Shown here: piece after piece, positions 10,995-19,736 of the stretch | How the letters are laid out: every line of letters starts with the position of its first letter | Position numbering within the stretch: position 1 is the first letter of the stretch | Source: Ensifer sp. Root278 | Lineage (GTDB): Bacteria; Pseudomonadota; Alphaproteobacteria; Rhizobiales; Rhizobiaceae | DNA: 64,000 nt | Direction of reading: 5' to 3' | NCBI RefSeq assembly: GCF_001429285.1 | Contig: NZ_LMJJ01000043.1 | Span: 226,184 to 290,183, forward strand | Program-made: the position numbers and the translations under genes | Notes under the pieces: model-generated | Database searches by the model: none | What the model saw: only the letters and a program-made list of their open reading frames with translations | Told to the model about the DNA's origin: nothing

Positions 10995-11864
10995 TTACAG
11001 ATCCTTTCTGAGGCGGGGGTCAAGCATGTCGCGCAGGCCGTCTCCGACCATCTGCAGCGACAGCACCGAAAGCACGATGGCGATGCCGGGGAAGAGCGTC
11101 ACCCAGTCGGCCTGACCGATATATTGGCGACCCGAGGCGATCATCGTGCCCCAGGTGGGAATTTCCGGGCTGACGCCGACGCCGAGGAAGGAGAGGCCGG
11201 CCTCGGCCAGCATGGCATGGGCAAAGAGGAAGGTGCCCTGCACCAGCACCGGAGACAGAAGATTGCGCAGCACATGCCGCGTCATGATGTGCGGCGTCGA
11301 GATGCCGAGCGCGCGCGCCGCCTCGACGTAAGGAAGCTCGCGGATCACCAGCGTCGAGGCGCGCACCACGCGGGCGAGCCTCGGTGCATAGACGATGCTG
11401 AGCGCAATGATGACGGTGGTCAGCGATGGCCCAAGCGCGGCGACAAGCGCAATCGCAAGGAGGATGTCCGGGAAGGCCATCATCGCGTCGATGACGCGGG
11501 CGATCGGCGTGTCGAGCTTCGGGAAGAAACCGGCGAGCAACCCGAGCACGACGCCGATCACGGTCGCGAGCGTGACGACGGCAGCACCGACGAGGAGCGA
11601 CAGCCGGCCGGCATAGATAGTGCGGGAGAAGACGTCGCGGCCGAATTCGTCGGTGCCGAAGAACCATTGCAGGCTCGGCGGCTGCAGCCGGTTGACGATC
11701 GACAGCTTGCCGGGCGCATAGGGCGCGATGAGCGGCGCGAAGACGGCGAGCAGCACGAAGACGGTCAGCACGATCAGGCCGAAGGCCACCGTCTTGCGCT
11801 TCAGCAGGCGGCGGACGAACTTGCGGCCCTCGCTCTCGGCGGGGACTGATACGGTGACGGTCAT
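10995..11864 (-). CDS. Peptide-type ABC permease (DppC-like)
   Basis: 289 residues with about six membrane helices. The N-terminal helix (FGLIVLTVFVLLAVFAPLIA) is followed by the OppC-type block with FGTDEFGRDVFSRTIYAG. The EAA coupling loop is EAARALGISTPHIMTRHVLRN, and the C-terminus ends in LRDMLDPRLR. Its start codon overlaps the stop of the partner permease by one base (TGATG). It forms the membrane channel with the product of 11864-12805. Confidence 0.93.
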   Translation of the reverse strand: MTVTVSVPAESEGRKFVRRLLKRKTVAFGLIVLTVFVLLAVFAPLIAPYAPGKLSIVNRLQPPSLQWFFGTDEFGRDVFSRTIYAGRLSLLVGAAVVTLATVIGVVLGLLAGFFPKLDTPIARVIDAMMAFPDILLAIALVAALGPSLTTVIIALSIVYAPRLARVVRASTLVIRELPYVEAARALGISTPHIMTRHVLRNLLSPVLVQGTFLFAHAMLAEAGLSFLGVGVSPEIPTWGTMIASGRQYIGQADWVTLFPGIAIVLSVLSLQMVGDGLRDMLDPRLRKDL

Positions 11865-12805
11865 CAGTAGCGTACCCTTGGATCAACGAGGAGATAGAGC
11901 ATGTCGATCGCGAAATTGATCAGCACGTAGAGGGCGGCGATCACCAGCAAGGCCCCCTGGATCACCGGATAGTCGCGGCGAAGCACGGCGGAGACGACGA
12001 GGTTGCCGACACCCGGCAGGCCGAAGACCGTCTCGGTGACGACGGCGCCGGAAATCAGCACGGCGGCGGTCAGGCCGATAATGGTGAGGATCGGGATCAA
12101 CGCGTTCTTGAGAGCATGTTTCATCACCACCTTGCGCTCGCCAAGCCCTTTGGCTCGGGCGGTGCGGATGAAATCGTCGCCGAGCACATCGAGCATCGAA
12201 GCGCGGGTGAAGCGCAGGATCAGCGCGGAGGAAACGACGCCGAGCGCGATCGCCGGCAAGGTCAGGTGATACATGCGCTCGGTAAAGGAGGAGCCAGGCC
12301 CGCCATAGCCGGAAACCGGGAACCAGCCAAAGCGCACCGCAAACACCTGGATGAGAATCAGGCCGAGCCAGAAGCTCGGTATGCTGGCGGCGAGCATCGC
12401 AAGCGTGGTTGCCGCCTGGTCGACGAAGGAGCCGCGCTTATAGGCGGCGTAGATGCCGATCGGCAGCGCGATGGCGCAGGCGATCACGATCGAGAACAGC
12501 GTCAGGAAGAAGGTCGGCTCGGCGCGTTCGGCCAGCGCTGAGGTCACCGGCTGATTGAGGAAGATCGACTGCCCGAGGTCGCCCCGCAGCAACTGGCCGA
12601 TATAATAGACATATTGCAGGCCGAGCGACTGGTCGAGGCCGAGCCGGGTGCGCAGCGCCGCAATGTCCTCCTGGGTCGCTTCCGGACCGAGCATCACGGC
12701 GGCCGGATCGCCCGGTGTCACGCGGACGATGACGAAAACGATTGTGACGACGATCGCCATGACGACGATCATGCCCATCAGCCGCTGGAAGATGTAGCGT
12801 AACAT
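11864..12805 (-). CDS. Peptide-type ABC permease (DppB-like)
   Basis: 313 residues. Typical DppB opening (MLRYIFQRLMGMIVVMAIV), the periplasmic block with VTPGDPAAVMLGPEAT and GLDQSLGLQYVYYIGQLLRGD, and an EAA loop with RTARAKGLGERKVVMKHALKN. It ends with the standard INFAIDMLYLLVDPRVRY. It pairs with the DppC-like permease in a leftward operon headed by the binding protein. Confidence 0.93.
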   Translation of the reverse strand: MLRYIFQRLMGMIVVMAIVVTIVFVIVRVTPGDPAAVMLGPEATQEDIAALRTRLGLDQSLGLQYVYYIGQLLRGDLGQSIFLNQPVTSALAERAEPTFFLTLFSIVIACAIALPIGIYAAYKRGSFVDQAATTLAMLAASIPSFWLGLILIQVFAVRFGWFPVSGYGGPGSSFTERMYHLTLPAIALGVVSSALILRFTRASMLDVLGDDFIRTARAKGLGERKVVMKHALKNALIPILTIIGLTAAVLISGAVVTETVFGLPGVGNLVVSAVLRRDYPVIQGALLVIAALYVLINFAIDMLYLLVDPRVRY

Positions 12806-12922
12806 GGTGGCCTCGAACCTTTCCTGTGCGCCGCAACCGCCGGAGCGGGCAACGGCGCGCCCTTCCGGCGGGCGCCAGGCTTGTAGCCGGGCGCCCGCCG
12901 AAGTCCCTGGGAGGGTGGGAGC

Positions 12923-14452
12923 TTACTTCTTGATCGAAGCGTTCCAGAAATACGGCCATGGCGCCGGGGACACGCCTTCAAGCGTCTTCGACTTTGCCGA
13001 GAGCGCGTTGAAGTCGCCGATCTTGATGAAAGGCACTTCTTCGAAGATCACCTTCTGCACATCGGCCCAGAGTGCTACGCGCTTGGCCGGATCGGATTCG
13101 GCGTTGAAGGCATCGACGGCCTTGGCGCGGGCGGGTGTGTCCCAGTTGCCGGGGGCCTTGGTTGACATCATGCCGATCAGCGCCGGCTCCGGCAGGAAGG
13201 GGCTGTGGGTGATGTAGATGTCCCAGAGCGTCGGGTCGGCGCGGCGCTGCGTCAGCGTCGCCCAGTCGACCACCTGCAGATCGACCGTGAAGCCGGCGAG
13301 CTTCAGATACTCGGCGGCGACCTGCGCCATCTTGTAGTGGAACTCGTACTGGCGGCTCGTCAGGATGCGCAGCGGTTCACCCTTGTAGCCGGCGGCCTTC
13401 AAGAGTTCGCCAGCCTTTTCCGGGTCGGCGATGTTGTAGGCGCCTTCGGTGCCGGCATCCGTCCGCCAGGTGAATTGCGACGGATAAAGTGCTGCATGGA
13501 GCGCATAGAAGTCGGTGCTGCCGAAGGCGGCGGCCATCATGTCTTCCATGCTGAGCGAGGCGCGGATCGCCTTGCGCAGATCGAGGTTCTTGGTCATGCC
13601 GTTGCCGGAGTTCAAGACGAAGACCGGCCAGCCGAACGGCTGGAGCATGACGGGATCGGAGGCGCTCGAACCCTTCACGCGATCGAAGGATTCGACCGGC
13701 AGGGAGTCGACATAATCATACTGGCCGGAGACGGCCGCCTCGACGCGGGTGTTCGGGTCCGGAACCGGCACGAAACGGATTTCGTCGGCATACTGGTGGC
13801 GGGCGCCGCCATAGCCATTGGCCTCGCCTTCCGGCGACGTGTAGGCATCGTAGCGGGTCAGCTGGATATACTGGTCCGCCTTGCGCTCCTTCAACTGGTA
13901 GGGGCCGGTGCCGACGAAATCGGTCATCGGCTCGGCCTGCTTTTCCGAGGGAAGCACGATCGCCGCGGAGTTGTTGAAGGCGAGCAGCGAGACGAGCGGT
14001 GCGTAAGGGGTGTTGAGCGAGATCTTGACCGTCAGCGGGTCGACCGCCTCGATGCCGGCAATCGTGGTTGCCGTCTGCTTGCCGCGCGAGGCGACCTTCG
14101 TCCAGCGCTCGAGCGAGGCGACGACGTCCTTGCTGTCGAGATCGCTGCCATCATGGAACTTGACGTTCGCGCGCAGCTTGATCGTGTAGGTTTTGCCGTC
14201 GGCGCTGATCTCGGGCAGGCTGGCAGCAAGCAACGGCGTTGGCTTCCAGTCCTTGTCGAAGGTGTAGAGCGTCTCGAAGATGTGCTGCGAGATGATGCCG
14301 ACGAGGTCGGCGGTCGATGCCATCGGGTCGAGCGTCGGGGGCTCCCCGACCGTCGCGACGTTGATGACGCCGCCCTTTTCCTGTGCAAAGGCAAGGGTTG
14401 CCGATGCCACGAGCGCGGTTCCGATAAGCAATGCAAGTTTGGTCGATTTCAT
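12923..14452 (-). CDS. ABC importer substrate-binding protein (SBP family 5)
   Basis: 509 residues. A Sec signal peptide of about 23 residues (KLALLIGTALVASATLAFA then AQEKGG) sends it to the periplasm. The mature part has the family-5 blocks PTLDPMASTADLVG, LRANVKFHDGSDLDSKDVV and FVGTGPYQLKE. First gene of the leftward transport operon, with a GGAGG-type site before the start. Family-5 proteins bind peptides but also many other solutes, so peptide import is not assured. Regulation by the nearby IclR protein is suggested by a TATTCC-type inverted repeat just upstream. Confidence 0.92.
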   Translation of the reverse strand: MKSTKLALLIGTALVASATLAFAQEKGGVINVATVGEPPTLDPMASTADLVGIISQHIFETLYTFDKDWKPTPLLAASLPEISADGKTYTIKLRANVKFHDGSDLDSKDVVASLERWTKVASRGKQTATTIAGIEAVDPLTVKISLNTPYAPLVSLLAFNNSAAIVLPSEKQAEPMTDFVGTGPYQLKERKADQYIQLTRYDAYTSPEGEANGYGGARHQYADEIRFVPVPDPNTRVEAAVSGQYDYVDSLPVESFDRVKGSSASDPVMLQPFGWPVFVLNSGNGMTKNLDLRKAIRASLSMEDMMAAAFGSTDFYALHAALYPSQFTWRTDAGTEGAYNIADPEKAGELLKAAGYKGEPLRILTSRQYEFHYKMAQVAAEYLKLAGFTVDLQVVDWATLTQRRADPTLWDIYITHSPFLPEPALIGMMSTKAPGNWDTPARAKAVDAFNAESDPAKRVALWADVQKVIFEEVPFIKIGDFNALSAKSKTLEGVSPAPWPYFWNASIKK

Positions 14453-14466
14453 ATTTGTTCCTCCTC

Positions 14467-14508
14467 ATATTCCATAGTTATGCTATGTCGTTCTTTATTT
14501 TGGAATAT
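14467..14508. promoter_or_regulatory. Candidate operator upstream of the binding-protein operon
   Basis: ATATTCCA at 14467-14474 is repeated inverted as TGGAATAT at 14501-14508, and CATAG-N5-CTATG lies between them. The TATTCC half-site matches the palindrome at 8261-8280, so the same IclR protein may bind both. Inferred from sequence and position only. Confidence 0.45.
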
Positions 14509-14714
14509 AAAAGTCCACGAAACCGGAAATGTCAACCGATCGTCGTCGTCACGTCACGCAGCTTTGCGGAAAAGTCCGTTGATGGGGGCGGGAAAGGCGC
14601 TCGGCGGAGACCGGCGTTGAGCCCCGCAATTGCGTTCTGCGCCGGTCGCTGGAGCTATCGCGATGGCTCGCGATTTGTTAGCTCAGAGTCCGGTTCGAAA
14701 ATGGAGCGCGCAAA

Positions 14715-15413
14715 GTGAAGGTCATCGGCCTGATTGGCGGCATGAGCTGGGAGAGCTCGGCCGAGTACTACCGCATCATCAACGAGACGGTTCGCGGCCG
14801 CCTGGGTGGCGTGCATTCGGCAAAATCGCTGATGTGGTCGATGGATTTCGGCGAAATCGAACGGCTTCAGCATCATGGCGACTGGCCGGCGCTGACGGAG
14901 GAGATGATTGCGGCGGCGCGGCGCCTGGAAGCTGGCGGCGCCGATTTCCTGATGATCTGCACCAACACGATGCACAAGATGGCAGCCGACGTTTCGGCGG
15001 CCGTTTCCATTCCGCTGCTCCATATCGCTGACCCGACGGCGCAGAAGATCAAGGCCGCGGGCCTGAGCAAGGTCGGTCTGCTTGGAACCGCCTTCACGAT
15101 GGAGCAGGATTTCTACAAGGGCAGGCTGAAGGACACCTTCGGTCTCGATGTTCTGGTGCCGGAGGCGGACGACCGCGCCAAGGTGCACGAGATCATCTAT
15201 CGAGAACTCGTCGCCGGCATCGTCAAGGACAGCTCGCGCGACGCCTATCGCGCCGTCATCGCGCGCCTGGTCGATGCGGGGGCCGAGGCGATCATCATGG
15301 GCTGCACCGAGATCATGCTGTTGATTTCGCAGGCCGACAGCCCGGTTCCGGTGTTCGATACGACTGAAATTCATGCGCTGGCTGCGGTCGACCTCGCGCT
15401 CGAAGGCGCGTGA
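14715..15413 (+). CDS. Aspartate/glutamate racemase family protein (YgeA type)
   Basis: 232 residues. Starts with VIGLIGGMSWESSAEYYR, the signature opening of the YgeA/RacX group. The two catalytic cysteines are in MICTNTMHK and IMGCTEIML, both intact, so a cofactor-free racemase or epimerase is expected. GTG 14715 is preceded by GGAG with an eight-base gap. It diverges from the ABC operon. Together with the amidohydrolase and SelA-like enzyme it suggests handling of a D- or racemic amino acid, which is an inference. Confidence 0.88.
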   Translation: MKVIGLIGGMSWESSAEYYRIINETVRGRLGGVHSAKSLMWSMDFGEIERLQHHGDWPALTEEMIAAARRLEAGGADFLMICTNTMHKMAADVSAAVSIPLLHIADPTAQKIKAAGLSKVGLLGTAFTMEQDFYKGRLKDTFGLDVLVPEADDRAKVHEIIYRELVAGIVKDSSRDAYRAVIARLVDAGAEAIIMGCTEIMLLISQADSPVPVFDTTEIHALAAVDLALEGA

Positions 15414-15446
15414 GACGCCTAATGGCCCGCTGAGCAGCCGCCGCGG

Positions 15447-15509
15447 CCGGTCGAGGATAGTCATCATCGACCGGTGCAAAGTGGCAACGGCCGGCTGGTC
15501 GCCGGCCGT
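15447..15509. terminator. Two hairpins between convergent genes
   Basis: CCGGTCGA / TCGACCGG (15447-15454 and 15467-15474) and ACGGCCGGC-TGGTC-GCCGGCCGT (15487-15509) are perfect stems between the racemase-like gene and the convergent 97-residue gene. There are no T-runs; termination is inferred from position. Confidence 0.5.
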
Positions 15510-15520
15510 GGTCGTGAGCT

Positions 15521-15814
15521 TTAGTGCAAGGTGAACTCTCGGGGCTCGCCCTGAAACAGGCTGATCAACGCGATACCTTGCTGCAACAGAAGTTCGGCCG
15601 CCGGCAGATCGCCAACGACCAGGTCGTCAGCACAGCTGATGATGATGTTGGCGAGGCTGATCGAATTCTCTGCAAACCGGTCATCGCCGATCTCGTAGGC
15701 CTTCTCGGCCGTTGCTTCGAGTGCGTCTGCGACGAGCGCCATCATGTCCGAGCGCTCGTGGAGCGTCATCTTGTCCAGTGTCTTGGCGTCAAGCGTCTTG
15801 GCAGAAGTCTGCAT
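15521..15814 (-). CDS. Small alpha-helical hypothetical protein
   Basis: 97 residues, family not recognised. The sequence looks almost entirely helical and soluble, with a direct N-terminal repeat (KTLDAKTLDKMTL) and no signal peptide or membrane segment. An AAGGT site precedes the ATG. Codon use is like that of the neighbours, so it is probably a real gene. No operon partner is evident. No function is proposed. Confidence 0.6.
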   Translation of the reverse strand: MQTSAKTLDAKTLDKMTLHERSDMMALVADALEATAEKAYEIGDDRFAENSISLANIIISCADDLVVGDLPAAELLLQQGIALISLFQGEPREFTLH

Positions 15815-16049
15815 GATTACCTTCCCTATTGTTCAAGCCGGAATTGGCCGCGCCGGCCGGGGGCCGGGGGAAAAGTCTACGACTGGGATGGAGTGCTGAA
15901 GGGAGCCGGCGTCGAACGCGGCTTCATCATTAAGATCGTGAATAGCGGCGCGGGATGCAAGGAATGGCTACTATGCGCCCTGCGCATGGGTCGGCGGATC
16001 GAAAGTGAAGAGGTGCCTTCGAGACGCTCATATGGGTGGTGTTCGTCGG

Positions 16050-16145
16050 TTATGCCAGACTCTCGTCGACCGTCAGGCGATCGGCAGCGCATTCCCGGGC
16101 GAGAAAGTCGATCAAGGTGCGAACCGACGGCAGAAGCCCGCGCCT
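16050..16145 (-). pseudogene. C-terminal remnant of a LysR-type regulator
   Basis: Read leftward, this frame gives RRGLLPSVRTLIDFLARE followed by CAADRLTVDESLA and a TAA stop. PSVRTLIDFL is the usual last helix of LysR effector domains. Nothing LysR-like precedes it; the frame runs straight into the MFS gene. The rest of 15815-16164 holds no convincing gene. It looks like the tail of a lysR gene whose front was lost. Identification rests on about 30 residues. Confidence 0.45.
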
Positions 16146-16164
16146 TGAGGGATTGCCTTGGCTG

Positions 16165-17343
16165 TTACGCGCGGCCCACGGCTTGCTGGGCGTCCTGCGC
16201 GCTCACGCGAGCGGCCGGCTTCAAACGGCCGGTCAAAAGCAGGCTGACGGCGAGGAAGGGTACGAGCACGCCGAGACCGAAGCGCATGTCGCTGTGCTCG
16301 GCGATCAGGCCGATAAGTGGTGGTCCGAGCAGGAAGCCGAGCAGAGCGATGAAGGACAGGATGGCGACGCTGGCTGCGGCCGGTCGGTCCTTCTGGTCGG
16401 CGGCCGCCGTGACGGCGAGCGGGAAGCCGACGGAGACCCCGAAGCCCATGGCGGCAAAGCCGAACAGCGCTGCCCAGGCGGCGGGGCTTGCAACGACCAG
16501 AAACAACCCGGCAATGCTGGCGATGCCACAGGCGCGCGCAACCGCCACCGGACCGTAACTCGCCTTCAGCCGGTCACCGGCAAAACGGCCGGCTGCCACC
16601 ATGAAGGCGAAGATCGAATAGCCGAAGCCGGCGCTGGCGCTGAAGAGCCCGAAGACATCGCGCAGGAAAACGGCCGACCAGTCTGCCACAGCGCCCTCGG
16701 TCATGGTGATGCCGAAGACGAAGAAGCAGACGCCGAGAAGCGCAAAGCTCGGTAGCCGCCCCCTGGACGGCGCCGCCTCTGCAGCCGCGGCCTCGCCGGT
16801 TTGGAGGAGCGGCAGCTTTCTGGCGAAAAAGACGCTGATCGGCAGCATGACCGCGGCCGCCAGCGGCACTGCCCATTCCGGCGCGACGTGGAGCGCGGCG
16901 AAGCCGACGCCGATCAGGCTGCCGGTCATGATGCCGAGACTCCAGAAGCCGTGACAGGTGCTCATGATCAACTGTCCGGAGTGCTTCTCGATCGCATCTG
17001 CCTCGACGTTGAGGCCGAGCTCGAGGGTTGCCAGCGCCACACCGACGATGGCAAGAGCGACGAAGAGCACTTCGATGCTCGAGGCCCATGTCGGCAGCCA
17101 GACCAGCGCCAGGAAAACGACGAAGCCATAGAGGATCGTGGCGCGGCCGCCGATCCAGGCGACGAAACGTCCGGCGAAAGGCAGCGTCAGCAAAATGCCG
17201 ACGGGCATGCCGAGAAGCGCGATCGCCAGTTCGGCCGGTCCAAGGCCGAGCTTCTGCTGCACATCGGGGATGCGCGGCAGCCAAGCGCCGAAGGCGATCG
17301 GCTGAAGGAAGAAGATCAGCATGATGAGCCGTTGATTGGTCAT
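16165..17343 (-). CDS. MFS transporter
   Basis: 392 residues, about 12 membrane helices. It begins MTNQRLIMLIFFLQPIAFGAWLPR without the cytosolic leader given by upstream starts. The family loop between helices 2 and 3 (PFAGRFVAWIGGRATILYG) is present, and the second half repeats the six-helix pattern. It resembles YbjJ-type transporters. Start 17343 was chosen because GGGGA lies nine bases upstream; ATG 17349 is too close to it. Substrate unknown. A palindrome at 17433-17451 may control it. Confidence 0.82.
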   Translation of the reverse strand: MTNQRLIMLIFFLQPIAFGAWLPRIPDVQQKLGLGPAELAIALLGMPVGILLTLPFAGRFVAWIGGRATILYGFVVFLALVWLPTWASSIEVLFVALAIVGVALATLELGLNVEADAIEKHSGQLIMSTCHGFWSLGIMTGSLIGVGFAALHVAPEWAVPLAAAVMLPISVFFARKLPLLQTGEAAAAEAAPSRGRLPSFALLGVCFFVFGITMTEGAVADWSAVFLRDVFGLFSASAGFGYSIFAFMVAAGRFAGDRLKASYGPVAVARACGIASIAGLFLVVASPAAWAALFGFAAMGFGVSVGFPLAVTAAADQKDRPAAASVAILSFIALLGFLLGPPLIGLIAEHSDMRFGLGVLVPFLAVSLLLTGRLKPAARVSAQDAQQAVGRA

Positions 17344-17432
17344 GCGCATTGGTCCCCAACAGGTATCGCATCGCACGATCAACCACGGCAGCGGCGGCCG
17401 GGGTGATGTGGTCTATGAAGCAATTCTGATAT

Positions 17433-17451
17433 TCTGAAAATCGTTTTCAGA
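17433..17451. promoter_or_regulatory. Operator-like palindrome upstream of the MFS gene
   Basis: Perfect inverted repeat TCTGAAAA-TCG-TTTTCAGA, 90 bases before the MFS start. The rest of 17344-17653 shows nothing gene-like. No regulator can be assigned to it. Confidence 0.4.
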
Positions 17452-17653
17452 GCTTGTCGCGCACGACAGGGGCCGTCAAGGCTAGAAAAAGTTGCCAAGC
17501 CGGAAAGCTATGTCTTTTCGGTCGAATGGGCGGGAAGTGTTGCGGATGTGTCGCCACCAATTCCGCCATTGGTCTGGTCGCGATGAAAAAAATGTACACG
17601 CCGGGCAAGGAGGCGGGGTCTAACGCCTCCCGCGCCGTTGCGGGACTTTCGCT

Positions 17654-18070
17654 TCATCGCAGCAATTTCAGGGATCCCGTCAGCGATTTGACCCACTTGG
17701 TGGCACCGGCCAGTCCAATGCCGTCGATCGTTTCCTCCGAGAGATCACGCTCGGGGAATTGCGTTTCATAGTCCGCATAGCTGTGCAGAGAGCGCGCAAA
17801 AGCCGGAAACGGCACGATGATGCGGTCTTCCTCTTTCGGCAGCGCCTTCAGGAGCAACGCGCCGATCGTCCTGCTGTCGGCCTGCAGGATCGGGATGGGT
17901 CGGTTGGAACTGATGTCGATCGTATTTTGATTGCTGTCGGTAAGGTGCTGATTGCCGAGAACGGGCATGGCCGCGCCGATGCCGATGGAAATCGCCGCGA
18001 TGGTGTTGGCGAGATGACCCGGCGGCAGCTCCGGATTGACGATAATGGCGAGGCGGATGTCCTGAAGCAC
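17654..18070 (-). CDS. DUF2000 family protein
   Basis: 138 residues. The opening RLAIIVNPELPPGHLANTIA and the following AMPVLGNQHLTDSNQNTIDI match the DUF2000 family, which has a PTH2-like fold and no known function. Cytoplasmic, with no membrane segment. It diverges from an Lrp-type regulator gene at 18202, a pairing that suggests the regulator controls it. Confidence 0.75.
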   Translation of the reverse strand: MLQDIRLAIIVNPELPPGHLANTIAAISIGIGAAMPVLGNQHLTDSNQNTIDISSNRPIPILQADSRTIGALLLKALPKEEDRIIVPFPAFARSLHSYADYETQFPERDLSEETIDGIGLAGATKWVKSLTGSLKLLR

Positions 18071-18162
18071 GGTGGTCTATTCCTTCTCTGTTTCTCGACG
18101 GGGAGAATAGACCGGGCCTTGAGGTAAGTTCTTTCGGATGTTGCGGAGATTTACGAATATGG

Positions 18163-18175
18163 GGTAGTTTCTACC
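18163..18175. promoter_or_regulatory. Small palindrome in the DUF2000-Lrp divergent region
   Basis: GGTAG-TTT-CTACC lies between the two divergent genes, and related GGTAG and CCTAC steps recur near 18193-18208. A possible Lrp-type operator, weakly supported. Confidence 0.3.
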
Positions 18176-18201
18176 TGCATTGACAAAGCATGAGGTAGGA
18201 T

Positions 18202-18687
18202 GTGCCTACAATCTTGACGCCCGCCGATGTGAAGATTTTGACCGCGCTGCAGAATGACGGGCGCCTGAGCAACCAGGCGCTTTCGGAGGAAGTGGGCATG
18301 TCGACATCGCCCTGCTGGCGGCGCGTGCGCCAGCTTGAGGATGATGGCGTCATTCAGGGCTATATGGCTGTCCTGAACCGGAAGGAAATCGGCTTGGGAG
18401 TGCTCGCCTTCATCCGGGTGAAGATCGACAGCCATACCGAGGCGGAAGCCGATGCTTTCGCCGATGAAGTGATGAAGCTCGACAGCGTTGTCGCCTGCTA
18501 CAGCATAGCCGGTGATGCGGACTTCCTTCTGCAGGTCGTTTCATCCGACCTCGATTCCTATTCGGATTTCGCCATGAAAGTGGTGCGACGGCTGCCCTGC
18601 ATCAAGGAAATGCAGACGACCTTCGTGCTGAAGGAGATCAAGGCGTTCAACGGACTCCCGCTGCGCGCAACGATCGGTCAACGCTGA
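18202..18687 (+). CDS. Lrp/AsnC-family regulator
   Basis: 161 residues. Helix-turn-helix LTPADVKILTALQNDGRLSN then ALSEEVGMSTSPCWRRV, followed by a RAM domain (VACYSIAGDADFLLQVVSSD, then MQTTFVLKEIKAFNGLPL). GTG 18202 is preceded by GAGGTAGGA. Divergent from the DUF2000 gene, which is its most likely target. It is distinct in sequence from AcdR at 4550. Confidence 0.9.
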   Translation: MPTILTPADVKILTALQNDGRLSNQALSEEVGMSTSPCWRRVRQLEDDGVIQGYMAVLNRKEIGLGVLAFIRVKIDSHTEAEADAFADEVMKLDSVVACYSIAGDADFLLQVVSSDLDSYSDFAMKVVRRLPCIKEMQTTFVLKEIKAFNGLPLRATIGQR

Positions 18688-18701
18688 GCGGCGTTCCGCT
18701 G

Positions 18702-19607
18702 TCAGGAGGCGGACGCCATCAACGGATCTTCCTTCACTGCCTCGACAAGAAAATCGAGAACGGTTCGCACACGCAGCGGCATGTTCCGGCGCGACGGATA
18801 GACGACGCTGATCGGCAGACGCGCTGGCGGAAAGTCCGGCATCAGGTTCACCAGCCTGCCAGCTTCGATGTCGGGGCAGGCGAGGATGTGCGACAGGATC
18901 GCCAGGCCGCTTCCCGCAAGCACCGCACGGTGCACGGCCACCGCATTGTTGGCGACGAGACGCGCTGCAATGCGCACGAAGATGTCGTCGGAACCATCGG
19001 AAAAGGTCCAGGAGCGTCCGTCACCGGCACGACTGTAGCAGATGCACTCGTGGCCCCCGATCTCGTCAGGCGTTTTCGGTGTGCTCCTTCCGTCCAAATA
19101 GCCGGGTGCTGCAACGAGGAAGGCGGTCGTCCAGCCGATGCGCCGGCACATCAGGCTATTGTCCGTCACAGGCCCGAGGCGCACTTCGAGATCAATGCCT
19201 TCGCCGACCAGATCCGACGACTCTTCACGGAAGATCAACTCGACCGACAGGCCGGGATGCCGCTCGAGAAAGCCGGCGAGCCGATCGCTGACATAAAGGC
19301 CGAGGGGTGCGGGCAGGGTGAGCCGGACTCGACCGGAGACCGAGGCAGTCTCGGCACACGAGGCTTCGTTCAGGGCGTCGACCGCTTCCACCACCCGGAG
19401 CGCCATCGGGATCATGTGCTCGCCCTCGGCGGTAAGCGCCAATGCGCTCGTCGTCCGGTGAAGAAGGCGCGTGTTCAGGTGCTCCTCGAGAGCCGATACC
19501 TGCCGCGAGACCGCCGGCTGCGTCAGGTTGAGATCGAGTGCGGCGGCGGAAAACGAGCCCGTCTCCGCCACGCGCAGGAAGGCTCTCAGCGCTGAGACAA
19601 TATCCAT
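18702..19607 (-). CDS. LysR-family transcriptional regulator
   Basis: 301 residues. N-terminal helix-turn-helix MDIVSALRAFLRVAETGSFS, then ALDLNLTQPAVSRQVSALEE, and a full effector domain of the DsdC/single-domain-activator type (RVRLTLPAPLGLYV, HPGLSVELIF, LVGEGIDLEVRLG). The start at 19607 has GAGGGA five bases upstream. It diverges from the AhpD-like gene at 19737 and may control it, but the strong palindromes between them match the Rrf2 gene promoter instead. Confidence 0.9.
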   Translation of the reverse strand: MDIVSALRAFLRVAETGSFSAAALDLNLTQPAVSRQVSALEEHLNTRLLHRTTSALALTAEGEHMIPMALRVVEAVDALNEASCAETASVSGRVRLTLPAPLGLYVSDRLAGFLERHPGLSVELIFREESSDLVGEGIDLEVRLGPVTDNSLMCRRIGWTTAFLVAAPGYLDGRSTPKTPDEIGGHECICYSRAGDGRSWTFSDGSDDIFVRIAARLVANNAVAVHRAVLAGSGLAILSHILACPDIEAGRLVNLMPDFPPARLPISVVYPSRRNMPLRVRTVLDFLVEAVKEDPLMASAS

Positions 19608-19680
19608 CCGGTCCCTCAAACGTTTCGGCATAAGCCTTATGCGCCGAGTGTATGACCATCGCGCTTTACTGTCCAGTAAT

Positions 19681-19720
19681 TACGGATATCTTGTATCCAT
19701 AAGGATAGATAATATCCTTA
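19681..19720. promoter_or_regulatory. Two tandem GGATA-N5-TATCC palindromes (predicted Rrf2 operators)
   Basis: TACGGATA-N5-TATCCATA (19681-19701) and TAAGGATA-N5-TATCCTTA (19700-19720) lie 17-56 bases before the AhpD-like start, with centres about 19 bases apart. The same palindrome occurs before the Rrf2 gene at 23065-23085. This suggests that the Rrf2 protein controls both promoters. Confidence 0.65.
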
Positions 19721-19736
19721 ATTACGGAGCGAACCC

